Origin: a bacterium
Lineage (GTDB): Bacteria > Margulisbacteria > Marinamargulisbacteria > JABGVJ01
Direction of reading: 5' to 3'
Length of the DNA: 34,178 nucleotides
NCBI GenBank assembly: GCA_018646105.1
Contig: JABGVJ010000048.1
Location: 1 to 34,178, forward strand
Both the position numbers and the translations under genes were made by a program. Each line of letters begins with the position of its first letter. Positions within the stretch are counted from its first letter, which is position 1. This document shows, one piece after another, positions 15,206 through 22,851 of the stretch. Under the pieces are notes generated by a model. The model was not told where the DNA came from. It saw nothing but the letters and a program-made list of their open reading frames with translations, and ran no database searches.

Positions 15206-16249
15206 TTGGAAGAAGATATACAAGTTTTAGGTGAAAACAATAGTGATATTATCACTTATTCCAAAAGTCTTCCAGTAGTCGTTTCGCGAGCCTGCAGAAA
15301 TAATTGTCCTTATTGCGGATTTCATAGAAAAGATAATTTGGTAGTTCCTTATTCCATTATAAAAACAGTTAAGGCTGCACGTATGAATGGTGTAAGAGAA
15401 ATTTATTTTTGCGCTGGTGAAAGACCGGATCGGTTTCCGGATGTGAGAGCGACTTTGGATCTATGGGGCTTTGATTCATATGTTGATTATTTATATACAA
15501 TGTGTGAATTAGCTTTTCTGGAAGGGCTGATTCCAGTATTAAATGTAGGATTTTTGAGTTTGCCAGAGATGAAGAAAATGTCAGAAATTGCTGCTTTAGC
15601 TAAAATTATGTTAGATGCGGTAGATCCTGCGTTGATGGCCAAAATTCATGCGGACTCTCCGGGTAAAAGTCTGGGGTTACGAGTTAAGAGTTTGGTATGG
15701 GCAGGTAAACTGAATTGGCCTGTGGTTACAGGCTTTGTAGTGGGTTTAGGGGAAACGAAAAAGTACAGAAAAGAAATGTTGCAATTAATTGCAAATTTAC
15801 ATAAGGAATATGGACATATTCATGAGGTTTCTTTACAGAATTTTTTTGCGTATCCGGGATTGAATTTTAAATATGGAAAAGTTCCTGCAAAAGAGGAAAT
15901 GTTAAAGACGGTAGACATGGCTTTAAATATTTTGCCAGAAGACATTAAAGTCACGGTGCCGGTGGAATTTAATCCTGAGATAGAGGATTTTGTTAAATTG
16001 GGGATTAAAGATTTGGGTCGTGTTTTTGAGGCTCCTAAGGTTCTTTTTCCTAAGGTTAATCCTGTTAATGTAAATGATTTAAAATTAAAAGTGACTGATT
16101 TAGGGTTTGATTTGCAACAGAGATTTCCTTTAGGTTTTGATTGGATTAAAAAAGGTAGTTATTCTAGAAAATTAGGACAAATTTTTGATGCTTTAAAATA
16201 TAAAATTAAAAAAGATGAACAGGAAAAAAGTAAAGGCGGTATCAGATGA
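15206..16249 (+). CDS. CofG-like radical SAM protein
   Basis: 347 residues. Near the N-terminus RACRNNCPYCGFH gives the CxxxCxxC cluster for the 4Fe-4S/SAM centre. The rest follows CofG, the FO (deazaflavin) synthase subunit, closely: FCAGERPDRFPDVRATL, YVDYLYTMCELAFLEGLIPVLNVGFLS, TGFVVGLGETKKYRKEML and the hallmark LHKEYGHIHEVSLQNF. Differences from true CofG exist, such as IMLDAVDPALM for the usual MLE segment and GKSLGLRV for the KxPxxR segment. No CofH or other F420 gene is near, so FO synthesis is uncertain and a related radical reaction is possible. TTG at 15206 has AAAGGAG 13 bases upstream. It ends in an ATGA overlap with the FliK-like gene, so it is the first gene of the export operon. 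Confidence 0.75.
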   Translation: MEEDIQVLGENNSDIITYSKSLPVVVSRACRNNCPYCGFHRKDNLVVPYSIIKTVKAARMNGVREIYFCAGERPDRFPDVRATLDLWGFDSYVDYLYTMCELAFLEGLIPVLNVGFLSLPEMKKMSEIAALAKIMLDAVDPALMAKIHADSPGKSLGLRVKSLVWAGKLNWPVVTGFVVGLGETKKYRKEMLQLIANLHKEYGHIHEVSLQNFFAYPGLNFKYGKVPAKEEMLKTVDMALNILPEDIKVTVPVEFNPEIEDFVKLGIKDLGRVFEAPKVLFPKVNPVNVNDLKLKVTDLGFDLQQRFPLGFDWIKKGSYSRKLGQIFDALKYKIKKDEQEKSKGGIR

Positions 16250-16968
16250 GCGTGGAATTAGCAGCTAATCAGACGCAAATACCAGATTATGTGGCAGTTT
16301 TTTTAGAAAGACTATCTTCGTCCCAGGGTGTCTCGTTTGAGGGTTTTATGAAACAAGCAAACGGAAATTTGAATGAAAAAAACTTTAAAAAAATTGACGC
16401 GGCTACTTTTAGAAGAATAGAGTATGAGGGTAAAGATGACGTAGCTCAGCGTAAACAAGAAACGCGAAATAGTGCTAAACAAAATAAAATCACAGACAGT
16501 AACCCTAAAGTAAAAGAAAATGTTAAAAAGGATGTTAATCTTTTGCAGCAGTTTATAGAAAGTTTTAGTCCGGAATTGATCACGGTTAATACTAATAATT
16601 TTAGTGTGGTATTAGGATTAATTAAGGATAAACTAATTGAATCTATTAAGGAATTGAAGACAGAATATAATAAATTTTATACTTTTCATTTGAAATCAGA
16701 TGAGGATTTGCCTTTGGATATAATTTTGAAAAAAGTAGATGGTAAAATTAAAATATTATTGTTGGCTAATGGTAAAATGAAAGAAGAATTATTGGCTAAT
16801 TTAGTAGATTTAGAAAATTATTTACGAAAAAAAGATATTGATTTGTTTTCAATAGATGTTTTAGAATTGGGAAGAGACGCTAGTTATGATAAAGATGCAC
16901 AAAGTGGGAACGAGCAAAGACAAGATAATTTGTATGAGGAATTGATACAAGAGGAAATGACTGAATAG
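16246..16968 (+). CDS. FliK-like hook-length control protein (probable)
   Basis: 240 residues. The N-terminal 100 residues are polar and look unstructured (Lys, Asn and Gln rich). The C-terminal domain, about 145-210, fits the FliK/Flg_hook pattern: FHLKSDEDLPLDIILKKVDG, then KIKILLLANGKMKEELLANL, LENYLRKKDIDLFSIDVLEL. That is the strand, 'act like amphipathic helix' and 'lower, later strand' order of the domain that contacts FlhB and switches export specificity. FliK is normally longer (400 or more), so the ruler part here would be very short. Placement before a FlgD-like gene mirrors fliK-flgD in many flagellar operons. The stop codon is part of the next gene's TAGGAGG ribosome site. Family call is by pattern only. 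Confidence 0.6.
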   Translation: MSVELAANQTQIPDYVAVFLERLSSSQGVSFEGFMKQANGNLNEKNFKKIDAATFRRIEYEGKDDVAQRKQETRNSAKQNKITDSNPKVKENVKKDVNLLQQFIESFSPELITVNTNNFSVVLGLIKDKLIESIKELKTEYNKFYTFHLKSDEDLPLDIILKKVDGKIKILLLANGKMKEELLANLVDLENYLRKKDIDLFSIDVLELGRDASYDKDAQSGNEQRQDNLYEELIQEEMTE

Positions 16969-16983
16969 GAGGTTGTTATTTAG

Positions 16984-17748
16984 ATGTCAACGTTTGCAGG
17001 TGTTAGTGATATGGGGTTTAATAATATGAGTATGGCCGGTAATACGACAGCTGCAACTGGTGGTGGCGCTAGTGCTTTTATTGGTCAAGATTTTAGCTAT
17101 GATTTTGAACGTGTTTTAGCTAAATATCGAGAGGCCGGAGTGTCTGAATTTGGTGGAACAGGAAAAGTTGCTAATACGACAGTTTCTAGTCAAACACCGG
17201 CCAATAAGCCTTTGTTTTCTATAAAAGAACTAATGGGTGGTTTTTTGGGTAAAGAAATAGAATATGTTAATAAAGAGACTGGTGTAAAGCAAAAAGGTCA
17301 GATTACGGGAATTAGATCTTTAGGAGAAGATAAATATGCTTTTTCGTTGCAAAATGGTGGCGAAATAAAAATGGTTTTTGTTTTAGCTGCGGGTAATGAA
17401 ACAGAGGTTAAAGATATAAAAAATAAGCAGAAAAGTAAAGAAGAATTAAAATATTATCAATTGCAAGCGCAGCAAATGCTTAATGGTATGTTAAAGCCTA
17501 ATATAGATGCTAGCCAAACTTCGTTTGGAGATATTACGGTAGCAAATAGTTTTCCAGAGTACTATGGGAGTAACGGAGTGCCGCAAGGCTCGTCAGCGGC
17601 AGAATCAGTCTCTATGAATGAGGAAGTTGTGTTTTTCAATAAGATACAAGGCGAGTGGCAAAACGGGAGAATTACTGAGAGGTTAAACGATAATGAATTT
17701 GGGTTGGATAATGGAAATGTGGTTAAAATTTTATTTCAGGAAGTATAA
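16984..17748 (+). CDS. FlgD-like protein lacking the usual FlgD N-terminal motif
   Basis: 254 residues. The first 35 are rich in Gly, Ala, Met and Asn, typical of a secreted export substrate. Residues about 83-130 (FLGKEIEYVNKETGVKQKGQ, then ITGIRSLGEDKYAFSLQNGG) resemble the small beta-barrel that follows the N-terminal part of FlgD, the hook-cap scaffold. A second similar unit ends the protein (about 209-254: NEEVVFFNKIQGEWQNGRIT, NEFGLDNGNVVKI). The FLxLLVxQLxNQDP segment of ordinary FlgD is absent, and between the two units is a Gln-rich stretch. Position after the FliK-like gene supports a hook-cap or early-substrate role. It could instead be a pair of Tudor/SH3-like modules with another job. 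Spacing to fliM is 3 bases. Confidence 0.5.
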   Translation: MSTFAGVSDMGFNNMSMAGNTTAATGGGASAFIGQDFSYDFERVLAKYREAGVSEFGGTGKVANTTVSSQTPANKPLFSIKELMGGFLGKEIEYVNKETGVKQKGQITGIRSLGEDKYAFSLQNGGEIKMVFVLAAGNETEVKDIKNKQKSKEELKYYQLQAQQMLNGMLKPNIDASQTSFGDITVANSFPEYYGSNGVPQGSSAAESVSMNEEVVFFNKIQGEWQNGRITERLNDNEFGLDNGNVVKILFQEV

Positions 17749-17751
17749 AAT

Positions 17752-19086
17752 ATGAATAGAAAAACTAAAAATTTTCAAAGGTTATTAAAGTTGCCGGCCG
17801 CTTTGGGTGATTGGACCAAACTTAATTTAGAAGATACTTGGTTAGAAGAAATGCAGGTGGCGGAGATAAATTATCCTTGTTTTGATGGTTTAGCAAAAGA
17901 TCAATTGAAAAAGGCGCATTTGTTGCATTATAGATTGGCAGAGAAAATAGCGCGAAAATTGTCTGATGATATAAATATGAAGGTGGAACTTTATTCGGTA
18001 GGTATTCAACAGACATCTTACGAAGAGTTTGTGAAAACTATGCAAGGAAAAGCAGCTGTGAAAATTGATTTTGCTGTAAATAATAATAAGACAACTACTT
18101 TTGTGGGGCAGGCTTTAGCCAGTGTTTTATTAGATAGATTATTAGGCGGTAAAGGTAAGGTTTCTGAAAATCATAGTTTTTCGGAAATAGATTTAGAAAT
18201 TTTGTCTGCGGAATTTCAGGGGATGTTACCATTATATTATGAGTTATGGGGAAGTCAGCTTTCTGAAAAAGAAGATAAGTTGAAATTGATTTTTGAAACT
18301 TATAAAGAAGATAAAAAAATAGGAAAACGAGATTCTTATATATTTTTCAGCATGGATTTTTTATTAGATAATGATCAGCCCCAAAAGATAATTTTAGGGT
18401 ATCATAATCAAATATTAAAAGTGTTATTGCAAAAAGAAGAAGTTTCGGAGCAAACAAAGGGTGATAAAAGAGAAGTGTTATTGAACCAAAAGACGCAAAA
18501 AAATATTAAAGTTCCGGTTAGCGTTAGATTGGGAAAAAGTCATATAACAATGAAAGATTTAAAGAATTTGCAGGTAGACGATATTATTACTTTTGACAAT
18601 AAAGTAAACGAGTCATTAGATGTTTTTGTGGGAGAATCTGTACGCTTAAAAGGACAGCCAGTATCCTTTCATAAAAGATGTGCTGTACAACTGTTGTTGG
18701 ATAACGTGGAAGCAAATAAGGCAGAGATCAAAGAGACTTTTTTACAGGCGCCTTTGGAAGAAGATACGTTAGAGGAATCAATAGAACCAACGTTGCCCGA
18801 ATTAGAAGAACCTTTAGAAAAGGAAGCTATTTTAGATAAAGAACTGTCTCAAGATGTGGAAGATCAGATGGAGTTAGAGGATATAGAAGCAGACGCGGAT
18901 CAAGATGCTGAAGATTTGGAAGAAGAGGCGGAACTTGATCAAGAAGAAGATGAGGAAGATGACTTAGAAGAAGAGGAAGCGCAAGAAGAAAAGATTGAAG
19001 ATATAAATAAACCTGAAAGTACAGAAAATAAAAAAGAAAAAACCAATTTGAATGAAGATGATTTTTCTTGGGATGATATAGAATAG
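17752..19086 (+). CDS. fliM: Flagellar motor switch protein FliM with long acidic tail
   Basis: 444 residues, about 110 longer than usual. The FliM middle domain spans about 45-225: LHYRLAEKIARKLSDD, VELYSVGIQQTSYEEF, the short LLGGKGK and SFSEIDLEILSAEF. A SpoA (C-ring) domain lies at about 252-318 (IKVPVSVRLGKSHITMKDLK). From about 330 to 420 the chain is a low-complexity acidic tail, about half Asp/Glu and nearly without basic residues. The N-terminal LSQxEIDxLL peptide that binds CheY-P in normal FliM is missing; the start is MNRKTKNFQRLLKLPAAL. FliM forms the cytoplasmic ring with FliN and FliG. The order fliM-fliN-fliOPQR-flhBA supports the call. Torque switching by CheY is doubtful here. 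Confidence 0.8.
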   Translation: MNRKTKNFQRLLKLPAALGDWTKLNLEDTWLEEMQVAEINYPCFDGLAKDQLKKAHLLHYRLAEKIARKLSDDINMKVELYSVGIQQTSYEEFVKTMQGKAAVKIDFAVNNNKTTTFVGQALASVLLDRLLGGKGKVSENHSFSEIDLEILSAEFQGMLPLYYELWGSQLSEKEDKLKLIFETYKEDKKIGKRDSYIFFSMDFLLDNDQPQKIILGYHNQILKVLLQKEEVSEQTKGDKREVLLNQKTQKNIKVPVSVRLGKSHITMKDLKNLQVDDIITFDNKVNESLDVFVGESVRLKGQPVSFHKRCAVQLLLDNVEANKAEIKETFLQAPLEEDTLEESIEPTLPELEEPLEKEAILDKELSQDVEDQMELEDIEADADQDAEDLEEEAELDQEEDEEDDLEEEEAQEEKIEDINKPESTENKKEKTNLNEDDFSWDDIE

Positions 19087-19153
19087 ATGGGTAGGTACCC
19101 TGTGTTTTTTTTGATAATTTTGACTTTTAAGTAAAAAATATAAGGAGAAGATA

Positions 19154-19726
19154 ATGGAAAATAAAGTTTTTGATGATCCTTTAAACGTGATTGATGATGT
19201 GATAGAGGATGCTTTTCGAAAAGATGAGCTTAAAGATGTGACAAAGAGTGCTAAACAAGCTCCATCTAAAACAGTAAAAAAGAAAAAAATTGTTAAAAAA
19301 ACGGCGGTAAAAAAAGAAGTTGCTAAATCTAAGCAAGCTGTAAAGCCAGATAGTTTAGCTGTACCTGAAATTGCGAAAAAGCAAGATAAGAAACCGTTTT
19401 TTTCAGAAGTAAATGAAAATTTAGATGCGGATATTTCTGAAGTTGAATTTCCTGTTTTAGCAGAAAAGCCAAAGGCGGTACAATTTGAAGATAATATTTT
19501 TAATAATATTCCTGTAAAGGTAACGGTGGAATTGGGAAAAGCCCAAATGGCTTTAAAGGATATTTATGATTTGGGAGAAGGTTCTATTATAGAACTAAAT
19601 TGTTTAGTAGGAGAACCTTTGGCATTAGTAGTGAATGGGCAGACTATTGCTCATGGAGAAGTTGTGGCAATTGATAATTATTTTGGGTTGCGTTTGACTA
19701 AAATAGAACCACGTTTAAATAAATGA
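19154..19726 (+). CDS. fliN: Flagellar C-ring protein FliN with lysine-rich N-terminal extension
   Basis: 190 residues. The C-terminal 75 residues are a clear FliN SpoA domain (VKVTVELGKAQMALKDIYDL, GEGSIIELNC, GEPLALVVNGQTIAHGEVV, then GLRLTKIEPRL). The first 110 residues are an extension not found in minimal FliN: about 31-64 is lysine-rich (14 Lys in 34) with KKKK and KK pairs, followed by an acidic stretch (84-113). FliN stacks under FliM in the C-ring and docks the FliH-ATPase complex. It follows fliM after 67 bases, with its own AAGGAG, and its TGA overlaps the fliO ATG. The charge of the extension is opposite to that of the FliM tail. Confidence 0.9.
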   Translation: MENKVFDDPLNVIDDVIEDAFRKDELKDVTKSAKQAPSKTVKKKKIVKKTAVKKEVAKSKQAVKPDSLAVPEIAKKQDKKPFFSEVNENLDADISEVEFPVLAEKPKAVQFEDNIFNNIPVKVTVELGKAQMALKDIYDLGEGSIIELNCLVGEPLALVVNGQTIAHGEVVAIDNYFGLRLTKIEPRLNK

Positions 19727-19962
19727 ATTTAGTCTATTATTTGCAGCTTTTAGTTGTTTTACTTTTAGTTTTTGGGGTTTTGCTATTTTTATGGAAAATA
19801 GCAGGTTTTATTCAGAAAAAAAAGTATAGTGGAGAGATAAAAGAAGTTGATAGACTAGCGATAGATAATGGAGTGACTCTTTTTATTATTGAGGTGCAAG
19901 GATGCAAATATTTTTTAAGCGTTGGCGGTAAAGAAGTACGCTTATTAGAAAAATTGCTTTAA
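19723..19962 (+). CDS. fliO: Flagellar biosynthesis protein FliO
   Basis: 79 residues. One membrane segment at about 4-27 (LQLLVVLLLVFGVLLFLWKI) is followed by a small cytoplasmic beta domain with the FliO pattern (IKEVDRLAIDNGVTLFIIEV, QGCKYFLSVGGKEVRLLEKL). FliO is the poorly conserved assembly factor that helps build the FliP ring. Identification rests on the plan and on exact position between fliN and fliP, with a 4-base overlap to fliN and 11 bases to fliP. Confidence 0.8.
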   Translation: MNLVYYLQLLVVLLLVFGVLLFLWKIAGFIQKKKYSGEIKEVDRLAIDNGVTLFIIEVQGCKYFLSVGGKEVRLLEKLL

Positions 19963-19973
19963 GATATATACTT

Positions 19974-20720
19974 ATGCGAAAATTTAACTTAATTTTTTTA
20001 ATTTTATTGTTTTTATTTTGTTTTTCGGGCAGCTTGTTCGCTCAACCTGCTGCGGATTTTGTTTTTGATTTTGAGTCGTTTACGAAACCGATAAATTTTA
20101 GCTCTTCAGTAGGGCTCTTGGTTGCGATTGCTTCTATTAGTCTGATACCCTTTCTTTTGATGTCTACTACGTCTTTTTTGCGGATAGTGATTGTCTTAAG
20201 TTTATTGAGACAGGCGGTAGGGTCGCAAACTACGCCACCTAACCCGGTAATTGTTTCATTGGCTTTGTTTTTAACGGTGTTTATTATGTCGCCTATCTGG
20301 ACAAAGATTAATATGGAGGCTGTTCAACCATATCAGGCTGGAGCTATTACGCAGGAAGCGGCTATTCAAAAAGGGATCCAACCTTTGCGTAATTTTATGC
20401 TGAAATTTACCAGGAAAAAAGATTTGGCTCTTTTTATTGAATTTGCGAAGTTGAAAAAATTTGAGAAAGCGGAAGATATTCCTATTTTTGTGGTGATTCC
20501 AGCTTTTGTTATTTCGGAATTAAAAACAGCGTTTCAAATTAGTTTTGTAATATTTATACCTTTTGTATGTATAGATTTTATTATTGGTAATATTTTGTTG
20601 GCTTTAGGTATGTTTATGCTTTCCCCTGTTGTAATTTCCTTGCCATTTAAACTATTGTTGTTTGTATTGGCGGATGGTTGGAATTTGATTATTCGCGGCT
20701 TGATTTTAAGTTTTCAATAA
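19974..20720 (+). CDS. fliP: Flagellar export gate protein FliP
   Basis: 248 residues. A cleavable signal peptide (FNLIFLILLFLFCFSGSLFAQ, cleavage near Ala23) precedes the FliP membrane protein: FLLMSTTSFLRIVIVLSLLRQAVGSQTTPPNPV, SLALFLTVFIMSPIW, then IFVVIPAFVISELKTAFQISFVIFIPFV and a final hydrophobic pair. FliP forms the five-fold core of the export gate with FliQ and FliR. The long loop before residue 160 contains the family's LRxFMLKxTRxKDLALF segment. Its usual direct neighbour fliQ is displaced by an exported protein gene of about 1 kb. Confidence 0.96.
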   Translation: MRKFNLIFLILLFLFCFSGSLFAQPAADFVFDFESFTKPINFSSSVGLLVAIASISLIPFLLMSTTSFLRIVIVLSLLRQAVGSQTTPPNPVIVSLALFLTVFIMSPIWTKINMEAVQPYQAGAITQEAAIQKGIQPLRNFMLKFTRKKDLALFIEFAKLKKFEKAEDIPIFVVIPAFVISELKTAFQISFVIFIPFVCIDFIIGNILLALGMFMLSPVVISLPFKLLLFVLADGWNLIIRGLILSFQ

Positions 20721-20777
20721 GTATAAAGTTTGAAGCCCCCCCCTTATTAATTTTTAGTAGAAGTAGAGGCAGATGAA

Positions 20778-21776
20778 ATGATTTGTTTTGATAGGAAGTT
20801 TTTTTACGGGTTGCTTTTTTTTGGCGTTTTTACAGTACTGGCGATTTCGGAAGAAAAAAAAACTTTTAGAGATTATTTTTTAAATGAAGAACTAATTGTT
20901 AGTAATTTTCCAGAGAAAATAGCAGAGCCAGGAATTATTTTCAAAAAAAAATTAGGCGAGAAACCTCTAAGAGTGGTTTATTATCATCAAAATAATTTTG
21001 ATAAAGATATTTATGTTAGTTTGCTAGTTAGTAATAAAGGAAAAAAGACCAGTAAGCTTAAATATGTTAAATCAAGCATTGAGGCGAGTTTTGATGAGGT
21101 GTATGTGGGGTATCGGGCGACTAAAGATTATTTTGCGGATTTACTTAATGGGCAGGAACAAACTTTGTTTTTAAAGTCTGGTCATAGTGAAAGCTTGGTA
21201 TTATCGAGGTTGAAGCCAGGGCAGATTTGCGGGGGAATAGTACGGTTAGACAAAGAAAAATATTCTGAATTGGATCTCAAAATGCAGGTTCTTGATGCGG
21301 AATATCCGTCTTTAATGGATGTTGATAAGGTGCATAATTATACATTTGCGTTTTTTCCAACGTCTTATAAAACTATAGATATTCAATATGATTTTAAAGG
21401 TATCAAAGAAATCACTATTGGGGGGTATCCCTTTTTTGAAGACACTTTAAATAAAATTATTTTAAAGGGAAATTATGGTGTTTTGTATAAAGTGGGTATT
21501 TTTTTAAATAATGAATCTAATGAATATAAAAATTTAAGTTTAGTATTTTCTCCTAGTAGTGGTATTATTAAGGGCGTAATGATTTTGAATAAGGGTATTT
21601 TAGAGACGGAATTTTTTCAGGGACAATATCATAACAATCTTGAAGAATTTTATAAGGAGATCATTGCTCCCGGAGAACAAAAAAAAATAGAATTTTATAT
21701 TATGCCACAGGCAGGCTCTTTTTATCCAATTAATATTGTTTTGAATAATAATAAAGAAATAAAATATAATTATTAA
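20778..21776 (+). CDS. Exported beta-rich protein of unknown function inserted between fliP and fliQ
   Basis: 332 residues, no function recognised. A signal peptide is clear (hydrophobic 8-22, FFYGLLFFGVFTVLA, cleavage near 24, no lipobox). The mature part is predicted almost entirely beta. Region about 55-175 (PLRVVYYHQNNFDKDIYVSL, DEVYVGYRATKDYF, SRLKPGQICGGIVRL) and region about 230-322 (KGNYGVLYKVGIFLNN, APGEQKKIEFYIMPQAG, SFYPINIVL) look like two immunoglobulin-like or chaperone-like sandwiches. I have a faint memory of similar exported proteins in Cyanobacteria and Firmicutes, but no annotated role. Its place inside the export-gate operon and its Sec signal suggest a periplasmic or surface component tied to this apparatus. 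AGAGG (about 20765) sets the ATG. A run of eight C lies in the short gap after fliP. Confidence 0.6.
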   Translation: MICFDRKFFYGLLFFGVFTVLAISEEKKTFRDYFLNEELIVSNFPEKIAEPGIIFKKKLGEKPLRVVYYHQNNFDKDIYVSLLVSNKGKKTSKLKYVKSSIEASFDEVYVGYRATKDYFADLLNGQEQTLFLKSGHSESLVLSRLKPGQICGGIVRLDKEKYSELDLKMQVLDAEYPSLMDVDKVHNYTFAFFPTSYKTIDIQYDFKGIKEITIGGYPFFEDTLNKIILKGNYGVLYKVGIFLNNESNEYKNLSLVFSPSSGIIKGVMILNKGILETEFFQGQYHNNLEEFYKEIIAPGEQKKIEFYIMPQAGSFYPINIVLNNNKEIKYNY

Positions 21777-21808
21777 AGAAGAACTTAAAATTTCAAAGGA
21801 GGAAAAAG

Positions 21809-22078
21809 ATGACGCTAGATAGTGTTTCAAGTATTATGACAAATGCTATTAATGTTATTTTACTTGCTTCGGCCCCATCTATTTTAATCGGAGTATTGGC
21901 GGGTTTGACGTTTGCTATATTTCAGGCAGTTACGCAGATTAATGAACAGACTTTGAGTTTTGTGCCTAAAATGGCAGTTATGTTTATAGTGTTGGCAATG
22001 ACATTCTCCTGGATGTCTAATTTGTTGATTAATTTGGCTTTGACTTTATGGAAAGATATACCTTTGTTTGCTAAATGA
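21809..22078 (+). CDS. fliQ: Flagellar export gate protein FliQ
   Basis: 89 residues forming a helical hairpin of two membrane segments (about 16-38 and 50-75). Family landmarks are LLASAPSILIGVLAGLTFAI, FQAVTQINEQTLSFVPKM and the final LW. FliQ subunits wrap the FliP-FliR core. AAAGGAGG lies directly before the ATG, and the TGA overlaps the ATG of fliR. Confidence 0.96.
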   Translation: MTLDSVSSIMTNAINVILLASAPSILIGVLAGLTFAIFQAVTQINEQTLSFVPKMAVMFIVLAMTFSWMSNLLINLALTLWKDIPLFAK

Positions 22079-22845
22079 TCATTACGTTTGAACAATTATA
22101 TACATTTTTTTTGATTTTTGCTCGGATTGCCGGTTTGGTATTATATGCGCCGGTTTTTTCTAGTAAAGAGATTATGCCTCTAGCTAAATTCGTGATTATT
22201 TTTTGGATGTCTGCAATTTTGATTTTTGTGGTTCCTTTACCCCAGGTTTTTCCGGATGCGGGTATTTCATATGCGTTAGCGTTGACAGCAGAGGTTTTGA
22301 TTGGCGCTATTATAGGTTTTTCTACGCAAATATTGATTTCGGGGATAGTTTTGGCCGGTAGTTTGATTGATACGCAGACAGCGATGGGTGTAGCTAGCGC
22401 ATTTGACCCTGCAGTAGGGGTGGCTACAACGCTTTTTTCTAAACTATTAAGATATATTATAATTATTATCTTTTTGATTTTTGATGGGCATCATATGTTG
22501 TTGTCAGCTATTTATCAGAGCTTTAAACTTTTGCCGTTGGCGAGTCCGGTGCATTTGGATAATGCGGCTTTGGTTCTGGTGCAGTTGGGAACAGATATAT
22601 TTAGGATAGGGGTATTATTGGCAGCCCCTTGTTTATTGGTTTTGTTTTTATTGGATTTCGCTTTTGGGATTGTGACTAGAGTAGCTCCGGATATTAATAT
22701 TTTTGCCTTAGCTATGCAATTTAAGCCTTTAGCTAATTTATTTGTTTTTTTGGCTATTTTGCCAATTATGGTTAGGAATTTATTTACTATTTTAGAGAGG
22801 GTTGCAGAGTATATTTTAAAGATATTTTTAGCTTTGCAAATGTAA
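22075..22845 (+). CDS. fliR: Flagellar export gate protein FliR
   Basis: 256 residues, strongly hydrophobic with about six membrane segments. Characteristic stretches are FFLIFARIAGLVLYAPVFSS, the GAIIGFSTQILISGIVLAGS segment, DTQTAMGVASAFDPA and DFAFGIVTRVAPDINIFALA. FliR closes the FliP5FliR1 gate and contacts FlhB. Translationally coupled to fliQ through a 4-base overlap; flhB follows after 6 bases. Confidence 0.95.
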   Translation: MIITFEQLYTFFLIFARIAGLVLYAPVFSSKEIMPLAKFVIIFWMSAILIFVVPLPQVFPDAGISYALALTAEVLIGAIIGFSTQILISGIVLAGSLIDTQTAMGVASAFDPAVGVATTLFSKLLRYIIIIIFLIFDGHHMLLSAIYQSFKLLPLASPVHLDNAALVLVQLGTDIFRIGVLLAAPCLLVLFLLDFAFGIVTRVAPDINIFALAMQFKPLANLFVFLAILPIMVRNLFTILERVAEYILKIFLALQM

Positions 22846-22851
22846 TGAATT

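Noticed and set aside
19087-19112. Terminator between fliM and fliN (GGGTA-GG-TACCC plus T run)
   Set aside because: Two-base loop and 5-bp stem are too weak, and the T run starts four bases after the stem; fliN clearly belongs to the same run of genes.
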